Shown in pieces: positions 8,559-18,100 of a DNA stretch of 64,000 bases. The DNA lies in assembly GCA_016699735.1 (NCBI GenBank), contig CP065008.1:1550001-1614000 (forward strand). Direction: 5' to 3'. Source of the stretch: Alphaproteobacteria bacterium (GTDB taxonomy: Bacteria; Pseudomonadota; Alphaproteobacteria; Micavibrionales; Micavibrionaceae). How positions within the stretch are numbered: the first letter of the stretch is position 1; each line of letters begins with the position of its first letter. The notes beneath the pieces are model-generated. The model was not told the DNA's origin. It ran no database searches and saw nothing but the letters and a program-made list of their open reading frames with translations. The translations under genes were made by a program, and so were the position numbers.

Positions 8559-10646
8559 ATGAAGAACGGTTCTGCCACGGGCTGCATCACGAACAAAGCG
8601 GTTTTCCGAAAGACACATGGCCTAGCTTTATGTGCTGCTTCAATCATTCTGGCTCTTTTTGCCGCTCCTCCGGCATATGCAAAAAGTGAGATAAGAGCTT
8701 TGCGCGAACAGGTTCGGGAGTTACGGGCCAAAAACGAGCAGCTTGAGGCCGCACTGGAGCAGAGCGGGACAAAGACGCAAGAGGGGGAGGTTGTGCCACC
8801 CTCCGGGCAGCAGGAAAAACAGCTGAAAAACGATAGCAAGGCTTTGGAGTACAACAAGAAGATCAGGGAACTGGAGACATTCAATAAACAACTCTCGGGA
8901 GCAATAGCAGAGCTCCAGCGTCAGAACAAGGCCTTGCAGGAGGCACAGTCCGAGCAGGCTCAGCGGATGGGGCAGGCCCAGGCAGAAAATCAGAAGCTAA
9001 AGGACGTAACATCCAATCAGGAAAAGTTGCAGCAGGCTCTCCAGACGCAGATGAGCGAAAGCGAGCGCCTGAAAAATGAATTGGCTGCAGCGCAACAAAG
9101 ATACGCGGAACTGGAAGCGAAAAAGAGCAAGGCCAATTCTGAAGAGGTCGGGCAACTGCAACAAAGTCTGGCCGAAACACAGGCGGAAAACCAGAAACTT
9201 AAAGGGGATACATCTAACCTGGAAAAGCTTCAGCAGGCTCTCCAGGCGCAGATGAGCGAAAACGACCGCTTGAAAAATGAATTGGGCGCACAACAGCAAA
9301 AGTACGCAGAGTTGGAGACACAAAAAAATACGGCGAGTTCCGAATTGCTGGGCAAGCAGCAACAAAGCCTGTCCGAACTGCAGACCGAAAACCGCAAACT
9401 CGCGCAGGCTCTGGCGGATATGACTACCAAGGTTGTTGATCTCGAAAAACAGCAGGGCAACAGTCAGCAAGACGCCCAACTGACACGCGATATGGCCGCG
9501 CAGTTGGAGGAGCTGAATAAAAAATATGCCGCGTTGGAGCAGGAAAACCTGGCCCTGACCAGCCGGGGTCAGCAAACCAACCCGGAAAAATTGCAGGACT
9601 TGATCGACCAGAATAAAAGTCTGCGCGAAACGATCCGCGCCCAGAATGACGCCATGAAAATGACCGACGGGGCGTCCAAAAAGACCGCAGCTTTGCAGCA
9701 GGAAAATGAGGAACTGCGGCAAGCTCTGGCGGCAACGCAGCAGAGCCCCGAAAATCAGGAAACCGTCAAACAGCTCCGTCTGGAGTTGGCAACTCTGCAG
9801 AATGAATTGAATGTAAGAAAGGAGCAGCAGTCAGGTATTGAGGAGTTAAAGCAAACCGTGTTGGCGCTCCAGGAACAGAATAGCCGCTTGCAGCAAGGAC
9901 AGATGGCTAAGAAAAACGCTGCATTGTCGGAGTCTGAATCGGGCAACGATGCCTTGGGGATGGCTCAGGTTCTTCAAACGCAAATTGAAAAGGAAAAGTC
10001 TGTAAATTCTGAATACCGGCAGAAAATCAGGGAATATCAGGATCAGATTGCGCGTCTTCAGGGGCAAGAGGGGATCAAGCAGCCCCCCACGACCTCGGCT
10101 GTGCCGGCCGAACTGGCCTACGACGAAACCGTCCGGTCTCTGATGATACAAAATCAGGAATTGAAAGCCCGCATCGAACTGATGGAACTAAGTGGAAAGA
10201 AAAGGTCTAAGTCAAAGACGGAACCAGAAGAGAAAACAAGCGCAGCATCAGAGGCCAGCGATGGGCAGGGACAGCAGATTCATGCGCTCAAAAGTCTGGA
10301 AGGCTCAGCGCTTCCCCAAGTAACGGAGAGCGGACAGACAATGACGGCCGCAGAATTGCTGGAGGTCGAGCCGAACACGCAGAATGTTCAGCTGATCCGA
10401 AAAAATCATACCGCTCTACCGGAAATGCCCCCGGCGCAGAATGTAGGAGAAGAACCGCAGAAGATACAGCAGGAAAGTCCCGTGGGCACTAACATGATCA
10501 AGGTTCAGAAACAAAATACGGTACAAACGCAGTATCATATTCCCAGGATAGAGCCTTCGGCAGGAACCGAGCCTTCGCTGGGAAAGAGCGTCAAAGATAA
10601 AGAGAAAATCAGGAAAAACAAATCCGACTCTCAAACAAACGGCTGA
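8559..10646 (+). CDS. secreted coiled-coil repeat protein, unknown function
   Basis: About 695 residues with a signal peptide (hydrophobic ALCAASIILALFAAPPAYA, cleavage after AYA) and then roughly 500 residues of heptad coiled coil very rich in Gln, Glu, Leu, Lys and Ala. Two near-identical 67-residue units lie at 8982-9182 and 9183-9383, each beginning AENQKLK, and a third, decayed copy begins at 9384 (TENRKLAQAL). The C-terminal 150 residues are polar and low-complexity with no recognisable domain. The start could be the ATG at 8559 or a GTG at 8550. It is transcribed alone and convergent with phaR. The location should be periplasm or outside, perhaps as a structural or tethering protein; the function is not known. 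Confidence 0.8.
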   Translation: MKNGSATGCITNKAVFRKTHGLALCAASIILALFAAPPAYAKSEIRALREQVRELRAKNEQLEAALEQSGTKTQEGEVVPPSGQQEKQLKNDSKALEYNKKIRELETFNKQLSGAIAELQRQNKALQEAQSEQAQRMGQAQAENQKLKDVTSNQEKLQQALQTQMSESERLKNELAAAQQRYAELEAKKSKANSEEVGQLQQSLAETQAENQKLKGDTSNLEKLQQALQAQMSENDRLKNELGAQQQKYAELETQKNTASSELLGKQQQSLSELQTENRKLAQALADMTTKVVDLEKQQGNSQQDAQLTRDMAAQLEELNKKYAALEQENLALTSRGQQTNPEKLQDLIDQNKSLRETIRAQNDAMKMTDGASKKTAALQQENEELRQALAATQQSPENQETVKQLRLELATLQNELNVRKEQQSGIEELKQTVLALQEQNSRLQQGQMAKKNAALSESESGNDALGMAQVLQTQIEKEKSVNSEYRQKIREYQDQIARLQGQEGIKQPPTTSAVPAELAYDETVRSLMIQNQELKARIELMELSGKKRSKSKTEPEEKTSAASEASDGQGQQIHALKSLEGSALPQVTESGQTMTAAELLEVEPNTQNVQLIRKNHTALPEMPPAQNVGEEPQKIQQESPVGTNMIKVQKQNTVQTQYHIPRIEPSAGTEPSLGKSVKDKEKIRKNKSDSQTNG
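8982..9450 (+). repeat. 67-codon tandem repeat within the coiled-coil gene
   Basis: The repeat period is exactly 201 bases: units start at 8982, 9183 and 9384. The first two units share AENQKLK, a TSN-EKLQQALQ-QMSE segment, RLKNEL and the YAELE motif; the third keeps only the start. Exact periodicity at the DNA level indicates duplication by unequal exchange. Confidence 0.85.
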
Positions 10647-10677
10647 ATTCAGAGCCTAAAGAGCTTCATTAGGAATC

Positions 10678-11214
10678 TCACTTGCCCTTCTTGGACTTAT
10701 CGTCCTCGCTGGACTGGCCGTACCCGACACCAAAGGGCGACATCATCTTCATGGTCTTCTCGAACATCTCCATGTTCTGGCGCCGCAATTCCTCTAGCGT
10801 AGTGGGGATAGGGGGAAACATCCCCTCCATATTCCTCATCCCCTCGAAGGATTTGTTGATCTGCTCACGCATCCGTTCCTGATTCTTTACGAACAGGTCA
10901 AGGGTCTGCTCCAGATAACCGGGGATAAAATTCTGGAAATTATCCCCGTAAAAACCGATCAGAGTGCGTAAAAAATTTGTAGGGAGGAGATTTTCGCCCT
11001 GCGATTCCTGCTCGGCAACGATCTGCGTCAGCACCGAACGGGTGATATCCTTTCCGGTCTTGGCGTCCTGAACGACAAACTCATGCCCCTCCTTGACCAT
11101 CTCGCACAAATCGTCGAGCGTCACATAACTGCTACGCCCCGTGTCATAGAGTCTCCGGTTAGCGTACTTTTTGATGACGGTCGGTCCGTCCTTGCCATTT
11201 CTTGTTTTGGCCAT
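10678..11214 (-). CDS. phaR: polyhydroxyalkanoate synthesis repressor PhaR
   Basis: A 178-residue regulator with the N-terminal PHB/PHA accumulation DNA-binding domain (KKYANRRLYDT, YVTLDDLCEMVKEG, VVQDAKTGKDITRSVLTQI), followed by the PhaR-type C-terminal region (LRTLIGFYGDN, PGYLEQTLDLF, NQERMREQ) that binds PHB. PhaR represses phasin and PHA genes until polymer forms and titrates it. The gene is divergent from the phaC-like, phaA, phaB cluster. TGCACAA and CTGCAGCAA words in the shared intergenic region (11215-11326) could be its own operators. Confidence 0.95.
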   Translation of the reverse strand: MAKTRNGKDGPTVIKKYANRRLYDTGRSSYVTLDDLCEMVKEGHEFVVQDAKTGKDITRSVLTQIVAEQESQGENLLPTNFLRTLIGFYGDNFQNFIPGYLEQTLDLFVKNQERMREQINKSFEGMRNMEGMFPPIPTTLEELRRQNMEMFEKTMKMMSPFGVGYGQSSEDDKSKKGK

Positions 11215-11262
11215 GTTGCACCTGTATGCCGTGAAAGTATGTACGCGAGAGTAATAGTATTA

Positions 11263-11280
11263 TGCACAATTCTGCAGCAA
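11263..11280. promoter_or_regulatory. candidate PhaR operator between phaR and the phaC-like gene
   Basis: TGCACAATTCTGCAGCAA contains the palindrome CTGCAG and the TGCACAA half-site also seen upstream of the PfpI-like gene. It is placed 49-66 bases upstream of phaR and about 47 bases upstream of the phaC-like start, as expected for an autoregulated divergent promoter. Assignment is by resemblance to known TGC/GCA-rich PhaR sites. Confidence 0.4.
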
Positions 11281-11326
11281 AAAAAAGCTTTGTTTATAAA
11301 ATGCAAAAACTTTGCCATGCTGCGGG

Positions 11327-12487
11327 ATGTCCAGAAAAAATAAAAACGCAGAAAATAAGCACAGGGCTTTTCGCACGGGCCCGCACCCGCTCCCCGTGCA
11401 TATCGGTATGGCCGTTGCCGCTCAAAGCGGCATACAGGAATATGTAGCTCCCTATCTCGCGGCTATCGGTGAGAGCGAACTGACGGAAATCATAAAGGGG
11501 ATTCGGCACTATCAAAGCCATCCTTACAGGGCGAGAAGGCAGAGAACGGTCATTTGGTCCAAAGACGGCGCAACATTATCTAGACCTTCAAAAAGAAATC
11601 AGATCCACTTAAAATCAAAGGGATATCCTCTGCTCTTGGTTCCGTCTCTTGTCAATAAAGCGGATATTTTGGATTTGTGTGCCAGCCGCTCACTCTTTAA
11701 ATGGTTTTCTAAACAGGGATTTGAAGTCTTTCTGCTCGATTGGGGAAACACCACTGAATATAAAAATAATAAAACGATGGAAGGCGTCATATCTTCGCGC
11801 CTCTCTCCGGCCATTGAGTATCTGGTGGAAAAATCAGGGCGCCCCGTATCGCTTCTAAGCTATTGCATGGGCGGAACCCTCAGTCTGGCAACCGTCACGG
11901 CGTTGCAGCATAGAGTGGAAAAACTGGTACTGATGGCCGCGCCGTGGGATTTTAAAACCCGCAATCCGGTTTTATCCGAGCGCGTGCGGACATGGGCGCC
12001 CTTGGTGATGAATGTTATCGAGCAAAAAGGTTTTCTTCCGGCGGAATGGACTCAGGCATTGTTCGCCACTCTGGACCCCGAGGGATCGGCAAAAAAATTC
12101 GCCCGTTTCGCCCGCATGGATCAGGACTCGGCAGACGCAAAGCTTTTTGTCGCCGTGGAGGATTGGTTGAACGATGGCGTGGATTTGTCCGCAGAAATTG
12201 CCACGCATTGCTTGCGGTATTGGTTCGCGCAGAATGCGCCCGAACGCGGCGAGTGGACTCTGGGCGGCAGGCGAATCGACCTCGCGGAAGTCAAATGCCC
12301 CGTGATGATTGTGGCCTCGACGGGGGATCGGCTGGTCCCCTATGCGGCCGCAGCAAGCGTAAGCGAAAAACTGAAAAACGCACAGACCGATATTCTGAAA
12401 CTCGATTGCGGTCATATCAGTTTGATCGCCGGAAGCCGGGCGGTCGAAACGGTCTGGAAACCGATCGCGCACTGGTTGGCGCAATAA
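11327..12487 (+). CDS. PHA synthase-like alpha/beta hydrolase (class III PhaC size)
   Basis: About 386 residues with the PHA synthase fold: the FLLDWG strand, the lipase-like box SYCMGG carrying the catalytic Cys, MAAPWDF after it, the catalytic Asp in ASTGDRLVPY and the His in DCGHISLIAG. It is much shorter than the class I enzyme at 61005-62825 and matches the class III PhaC length, but no PhaE partner is seen. It could be a second polymerase subunit or a related depolymerase/transferase. It heads phaA-phaB and is divergent from phaR. The start is uncertain: ATG 11327 is chosen, TTG 11312 and ATG 11408 are in frame, and none has a strong Shine-Dalgarno sequence. Confidence 0.8.
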   Translation: MSRKNKNAENKHRAFRTGPHPLPVHIGMAVAAQSGIQEYVAPYLAAIGESELTEIIKGIRHYQSHPYRARRQRTVIWSKDGATLSRPSKRNQIHLKSKGYPLLLVPSLVNKADILDLCASRSLFKWFSKQGFEVFLLDWGNTTEYKNNKTMEGVISSRLSPAIEYLVEKSGRPVSLLSYCMGGTLSLATVTALQHRVEKLVLMAAPWDFKTRNPVLSERVRTWAPLVMNVIEQKGFLPAEWTQALFATLDPEGSAKKFARFARMDQDSADAKLFVAVEDWLNDGVDLSAEIATHCLRYWFAQNAPERGEWTLGGRRIDLAEVKCPVMIVASTGDRLVPYAAAASVSEKLKNAQTDILKLDCGHISLIAGSRAVETVWKPIAHWLAQ

Positions 12488-12569
12488 TCTGTCAATTATA
12501 TGTTGCAAACTTTCCCTTGGCTGTTATTTTGACCGGATATTTCAGCCATTTTTTTCGAGGATAGAATCC

Positions 12570-13784
12570 ATGAGTAACAACGATCCCGTCGTCATCGTCT
12601 CTGCAAAAAGAACAGCTATCGGCAATCTTGGTGGGGCGCTCAGCAGCCTTCCGGCAAGCAAACTGGGGGCACTGATCCTCAAGGCGGTTTTGCAAGATGC
12701 ACAAAGTTTAAAACCCGAAGAAGTGGATCAGGTGATTATGGGGCAGGTCTTGACAGCGGTCTGCGGCCAGAACCCGGCGCGTCAGGCCGCAATACAGGCC
12801 GGAATTCCGCAGGATAAAACCGCGCTGACCATCAATCAGGTCTGCGGCTCGGGCCTCAGGACCGTTGCGCTCGGGATGCAGGCGATCCTCTGCGGTGAAA
12901 GCGAAATCGTCCTGGCCGGCGGGCAGGAAAGCATGAGCCTCTCGCCCCACGCGGCCATGATGCGCGAGGGCGTCAAGTTCGGTAACGTCGAGTTCAAGGA
13001 CACGATGATCGTCGATGGCCTCTGGGACATCTTCAACGACTATCACATGGGACTCACCGCTGAGAATATCGCCGAAAAATACCAGATCACCCGCGATCAG
13101 CAGGACGCCTTCGCCGCGCAGTCGCAAAACCGGGCAGAGGCGGCCATGAAGGCCGGAAAATTCAAGGCCGAAATTGCCCCGGTCAGCATCGAAAAGAAAA
13201 AGGAAGCCGTGACGGTCGATCAGGATGAATTTCCGCGGTCGGGCGTAACCGCCGAAAGCCTCTCGAAACTGCGTCCCGCCTTCAAGAAGGACGGCACGGT
13301 GACCGCCGGCAACGCCTCCGGCATCAACGATGGAGCCGCCGCCGTGCTTCTCATGCGCCAGAGCGAAGCGCAAAAGCGTAAATTGGTTCCGCTGGCCAAA
13401 ATCACCTCATGGGCCACCGCGGGGGTAGACCCGTCGATCATGGGCACAGGTCCAATCCCGGCAACGAAGAAAGCCTTGGATAAAGCGGGATGGACGGTCA
13501 AGGATCTCGATGTAGTGGAATCCAACGAAGCCTTCGCGGCACAGGCGCTCTCCGTGCAAAAGGAAACGGGGTTCGATCCGCAGAAGACCAACGTCAACGG
13601 CGGCGCCATTGCGCTCGGTCATCCGATCGGCGCTTCGGGAACCCGCGTCCTCGTGACATTGTTGCATGAAATGGCTCGGCGCGACGCACAGAAGGGCTTG
13701 GCCACCCTTTGCATCGGCGGCGGCATGGGTATTGCCATGTGCCTTGAGCGCGAAAAGGGCAGGGACTGGAAGAAGGTCGCCTGA
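12570..13784 (+). CDS. phaA: acetyl-CoA C-acetyltransferase (beta-ketothiolase)
   Basis: A 404-residue biosynthetic thiolase that condenses two acetyl-CoA to acetoacetyl-CoA, the first step of PHB synthesis. The acyl-accepting Cys is in NQVCGSGLRTV, the catalytic His in GGAIALGHPIGASGTR, and the second Cys in LCIGGGMGIAM. The length is the family norm (about 392) plus a short C-terminal tail. It stands between the phaC-like gene (82 bases upstream) and phaB (38 bases downstream), so a phaC-like/A/B transcript is likely. Confidence 0.95.
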   Translation: MSNNDPVVIVSAKRTAIGNLGGALSSLPASKLGALILKAVLQDAQSLKPEEVDQVIMGQVLTAVCGQNPARQAAIQAGIPQDKTALTINQVCGSGLRTVALGMQAILCGESEIVLAGGQESMSLSPHAAMMREGVKFGNVEFKDTMIVDGLWDIFNDYHMGLTAENIAEKYQITRDQQDAFAAQSQNRAEAAMKAGKFKAEIAPVSIEKKKEAVTVDQDEFPRSGVTAESLSKLRPAFKKDGTVTAGNASGINDGAAAVLLMRQSEAQKRKLVPLAKITSWATAGVDPSIMGTGPIPATKKALDKAGWTVKDLDVVESNEAFAAQALSVQKETGFDPQKTNVNGGAIALGHPIGASGTRVLVTLLHEMARRDAQKGLATLCIGGGMGIAMCLEREKGRDWKKVA

Positions 13785-13822
13785 GCAACGTACAACAAGA
13801 TTTAGTAATCGGAGTAGCCAAT

Positions 13823-14545
13823 ATGAACAAAGTCGCTATCGTGACGGGCGGAACGCGGGGGATAGGCCATGCGATTTCTCTCTCACTCAAGGCCGATGGA
13901 TTTGACGTTGTCGCCACTTATCACGGCAATGAGGAAGCGGCGCAAAAATTCCGCACCGAAACCGGATGCGAAGCCGTCAAATTCGATGTCGCCGATTACA
14001 CCGCCTGTGAGCAGGCGCTCAAAATAGTCGAGCAGAAGCACGGGCCGATTCAGGTTCTGGTCAACAACGCCGGAATTACACGCGATGGTATGCTGCACAA
14101 AATGCCCAAGGAAAATTGGCACGAAGTGATCGAAACCAACCTGACCTCCTGCTTCAATATGTGCCGCCTGATTGTGCCGGGAATGCGCGAGCGCAGCTTC
14201 GGCCGCATCATCAACATCAGTTCCATCAACGGTCAGAAGGGCCAGTTCGGACAGGTCAATTACTCCGCAGCCAAGGCGGGGATGCTCGGCCTGACGAAGG
14301 CCTTGGCAACAGAAGTGGCCGCTAAGGGCATTACTGTAAACGCCATCTGCCCCGGCTATATCGCCACGGATATGACGGCAGGAATGAAGCAGGAAGTTCT
14401 GGATTCTATCATCCGCCAGATTCCGGTTACCCGTATGGGCCATCCTGACGAAATAGCGGCGCTGGTTTCCTTTCTGGCCTCGGAAAAAGCCGCCTTCATC
14501 ACAGGCACGACCATTGCAGCAAACGGAGGTCAATATATGTCCTGA
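13823..14545 (+). CDS. phaB: acetoacetyl-CoA reductase
   Basis: A 240-residue short-chain dehydrogenase that reduces acetoacetyl-CoA to (R)-3-hydroxybutyryl-CoA with NADPH. It shows the cofactor motif TGGTRGIG, NNAG, the active Ser in INISSINGQKGQFGQ and the YSAAK catalytic pair. The GQFGQVNYSAAKAGMLGLTKALA and QIPVTRMGHPDEIAALV blocks are characteristic of PhaB rather than FabG. The length is the family norm. It follows phaA directly and ends with an MS tail just before the cyclic-nucleotide-binding gene. Confidence 0.95.
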   Translation: MNKVAIVTGGTRGIGHAISLSLKADGFDVVATYHGNEEAAQKFRTETGCEAVKFDVADYTACEQALKIVEQKHGPIQVLVNNAGITRDGMLHKMPKENWHEVIETNLTSCFNMCRLIVPGMRERSFGRIINISSINGQKGQFGQVNYSAAKAGMLGLTKALATEVAAKGITVNAICPGYIATDMTAGMKQEVLDSIIRQIPVTRMGHPDEIAALVSFLASEKAAFITGTTIAANGGQYMS

Positions 14546-14572
14546 CCGGAAAGGCTTGGGACAAAGCAGATT

Positions 14573-15103
14573 ATGAGAAAAGACACGGTCATCCTTGAAC
14601 GCCGTTTTGTAGCGGCCGGCACGGTCCTGATGAAGGAAGGGGATGATCCCAACTGCGCCTTTTTAATCCAGTCGGGTCTGGTCGGCGTTTATGGCGAAAA
14701 GCAGGGGCAAATGGTCGAGCTTGCCCGCTTGGGGGTTGGCGAAATTTGCGGCGAAATGGCCCTGTTTAATGACGACAAACGCACGGCCACGGTCAAAGTT
14801 CTGGAGGACTGCAATCTGATCGTCATATCCCGCCAGACGCTTAAAGAAAAGCTGGAACGCAGCGATCCAACCATTAGAGCTCTTGTGGAAATGTTAAGCC
14901 AAAGACTGGTCAGCGGAAATCTTTCAGTGACCAACAAAAAGACCAACGTTCAGGATTTAATCGACATGGCGAACGTCCTTTTTGACAATGTGGCCGAGTC
15001 ATTAACAGAAAAAGACCGTGCTAAATTCCAAAAAAACGTCCGTCCGCTTATGGCGGACTTCCTTGAAAAATTGGAAAAATACCGCAAAAGAGCCAAGAAG
15101 TAA
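14573..15103 (+). CDS. cyclic-nucleotide-binding domain protein without an HTH
   Basis: A 176-residue protein with one cNMP-binding beta-barrel (residues about 5-125). The phosphate-binding cassette is readable (GEICGEMALFNDDKRTATV) with the conserved Glu and Arg, so cAMP or cGMP binding is plausible. After the barrel there is only a helical, lysine-rich tail and no helix-turn-helix, so it is not a Crp-type transcription factor. It lies 27 bases after phaB and may be on the PHB transcript. The role is not known. Confidence 0.82.
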   Translation: MRKDTVILERRFVAAGTVLMKEGDDPNCAFLIQSGLVGVYGEKQGQMVELARLGVGEICGEMALFNDDKRTATVKVLEDCNLIVISRQTLKEKLERSDPTIRALVEMLSQRLVSGNLSVTNKKTNVQDLIDMANVLFDNVAESLTEKDRAKFQKNVRPLMADFLEKLEKYRKRAKK

Positions 15104-15195
15104 GCGCAGGGTCAGCGCTTGCCCCCCGTATGATTTTACGGCTATAAAGCACCGGAAACCGACATTATCGATTCGCATCCTAGAGGAGCCTGCCG

Positions 15196-18100
15196 ATGAA
15201 GCGCGCTTTGATTATTGTTCCATTCGTACTCGTGGTTTTGCTGGCTGTGGCGCTGGTCGCCCCCGGTTTCATGGACTGGAACCAGTATAAGGGCCAGGCA
15301 CAGCAGCAGGTAAAAACCTACACGGGTCTGGATCTGGAATTGGCCGGAGACATCGGCTTTACGATCTTGCCCTCGCCGCGCTTCATGGCCGAAGGTGTCA
15401 CGATCAAGGCGCCCGAAGGATCAAAATCGGAAACCCTCGTCGCTTTTGAGCGTCTGGACGTCAACGTCGATCTCATGCCGCTCCTCAGCCAGAAAGTGTC
15501 CATAAAATACATCACGCTGGTCAAGCCTCACGTGAATCTGGAAATGCTGGAAGCAGGAAAGCTGAACGCCATGACGCCGGAACTTGAAGCTTTGGCCGGC
15601 GGCGAACAGCAGGATCAAAGCCAATCTGCTAAAACGCTCACCCCCGCAATCTCATTGGATAAAATTGTCATTGATGACGGTCAGTTCTCTTACTATGACC
15701 ACAAAACCAAGGCCGAAACACTCATCCGCAACATCAACGCCGACCTGATGGCGAAAACCCTGTTCGGCCCCTATCAGGCCAAAGGGTCGCTGTTTTACGA
15801 GGGAAATTCGGCCGACTTTGATCTCCAGGCCGAAAAATTTGACGCTAGGGCGCAGCAACTTAATCCAAAGCTGAAACTGACTCTCCAGCCGGGCGATATC
15901 GAACTGAGTTACGCAGGAACCCTGAACTTCAAGGAAACAGTCGGCGGGCAGGGCGCTTTGAGCCTGAACATCCCGAACGTCGCTAAAGCGCTGGAACAAA
16001 ATAAAATCAGTGGAATTAAGGGCTTAAACGTCCCTTTGAAAGTAAAGGGTCTGCTCACCGCCGATACGCAAAAGGCCGATTACCGGGATTTTGAATTATC
16101 CTTGGGTGAAAACGCATTTACGGGATCCTTCGGCGCTCTGCTCGATCCCCTGAAATATGCGCTGGAACTTAAAACCCAGAAATCCGTAAAAATCGCGGAA
16201 CTCCTTCCCGATCTGGCGATGTTCAAAAACGGCACCTTCAATCTGAAAATCGAAGGCGATAAGAATACGACCAAAATCCACGAAGGCGAGATCAAGCTCG
16301 ACGATCATGAATTCAGCTTGTCGGGCGCTTACACGCCACAGACCAAATCCGGTCGCCCCCTCGCGGTGGTTGATTTTTCGACCGCTGTCCTGGATGTGGA
16401 TATGTTATCCGCCAAAATGCCCGCGTCGCAGGATCAGTCCGGCGATCTGGAATCCTCCCTGCGGTCCGCAGCGATTCCCTTCGATATGGATTTAAACCTC
16501 AACGCGAAAAAGCTGAAATATAAGGGCCAAAATCTTGAAAATATCGGCGTCAAGGCCAAGTTCCGCGAAAATGCAGTGAGCGTCTCCGGCCTCACCCTGA
16601 AGAATTTTGCCAAATCCGACATCACGGCCAGCGGCGGCATCGACAATATCCGCGCACTCAGCGGCATGGCGCTGAACCTTTCGGTGGATACGGCCGATGT
16701 TCAGGCTTTGGCCAAGGCGCTTTCGGTCGATGCCTCCGGCCTGCCGAAGGATATGGGCAAAGCCTCCATCAAGGCTAAACTGGCCGGATCGGCGGACGCA
16801 ATGGACATGACTGCGAATATTGCAGCCCTGAACGGCGAACTCATAACGCAGGGCAAGGTCAAAACCCCGCTGCAAACCCCCTCCGTCAGCGGCATGACCG
16901 TCCAGCTCAAACACAAGAACATGGCCGAGGCCATGCAGAAATTCTCCGGTGCGGCCGAACAGGATCCGAACTTCAAAAAGCCGTTGGATGTATACGCAAA
17001 AATCTCGCAGGACGGGCAGACTTATACCCTTGCGGGCTTGAAGGGCGACCTGGCCGGATTTACGGTCCAGGGCGATGCGAAAATTGATCTCACCGCAACT
17101 AAACCCTACCTCTCCGGCGACTTGAAATTCGGCAAGGTGGTACTGGCCTCCTCCGTGACCACCGGAAACGCCGCGCAAAAAAGCACGGCCGAGCGTTGGT
17201 CGAAGGACACAATCGATACGGCGGGCCTTCATGCCGTCAATGCGGACATCAACCTTTCGGCTTCCTCCATCACCTACGGCCCATGGCCCCTCGAAGCCCC
17301 GCGCATGAAACTCGCGCTCAAAGACGGGGTCATGGAAATCACGGAGATGCAGGCCGGTTTGTTCGAGGGCCGCATCGCCATGTCCTCCACGGTGAAATCA
17401 GCCAATCAGCCGCGCCAGCCTGTCCACATCGAGGCAAAAAGCAGCCTGACTGACGTTTCGGTCGCGAGGCTGGTCAAGGCGCTGGCGGGTTCGCAGATGA
17501 TCGACGCCAGCGGCAAGGTCAGCACCGAATTGGAAATCACGACCTCGGGCACCAGCCCCGCCGCATTGGTGTACGATCTGGGCGGGCAGGGCACGGTAAC
17601 GGGCGGCGACATCGTCCTCAACGGCGTCGACGTCACCCGCTTCGCCGAAGCTTTATCGGATGAATCCAAACCCGGCGACTCCCTGCTCGGCCTGTGGAAG
17701 GGCACGACCAAGGGCGGCAAAACCGCCTTCGACACGCTGGACGGAAACTACGTCATCCGCGAAGGCGTCGTGACAATTCAGAAGCTCGATCTCGACGGGC
17801 CAGAGGCGAATATCGCAACGACCGGAACCGTAAACCTGCCGAAATGGACGTTGTCCACAAAACATAAAATTACCGTGAAGCCGCAGGGCGACGTGCCCGC
17901 CGATATCCCGCCCTTCGAAATGGCCTTCAGCGGCCCGCTTGACAACCCCGCCCAGACCTTCGGACAGGGAGTCATGCAGGATTACCTCAACCGGAAGATT
18001 AACCGCAAATTTGAAAAACTTCTAACGGACAAGCTGGGCTTGCCGGGCGAGGAAAAGAAAAAGCCTGCCAAGGGCCAGCCTCAGGAAGTCCTCCCGAGCA

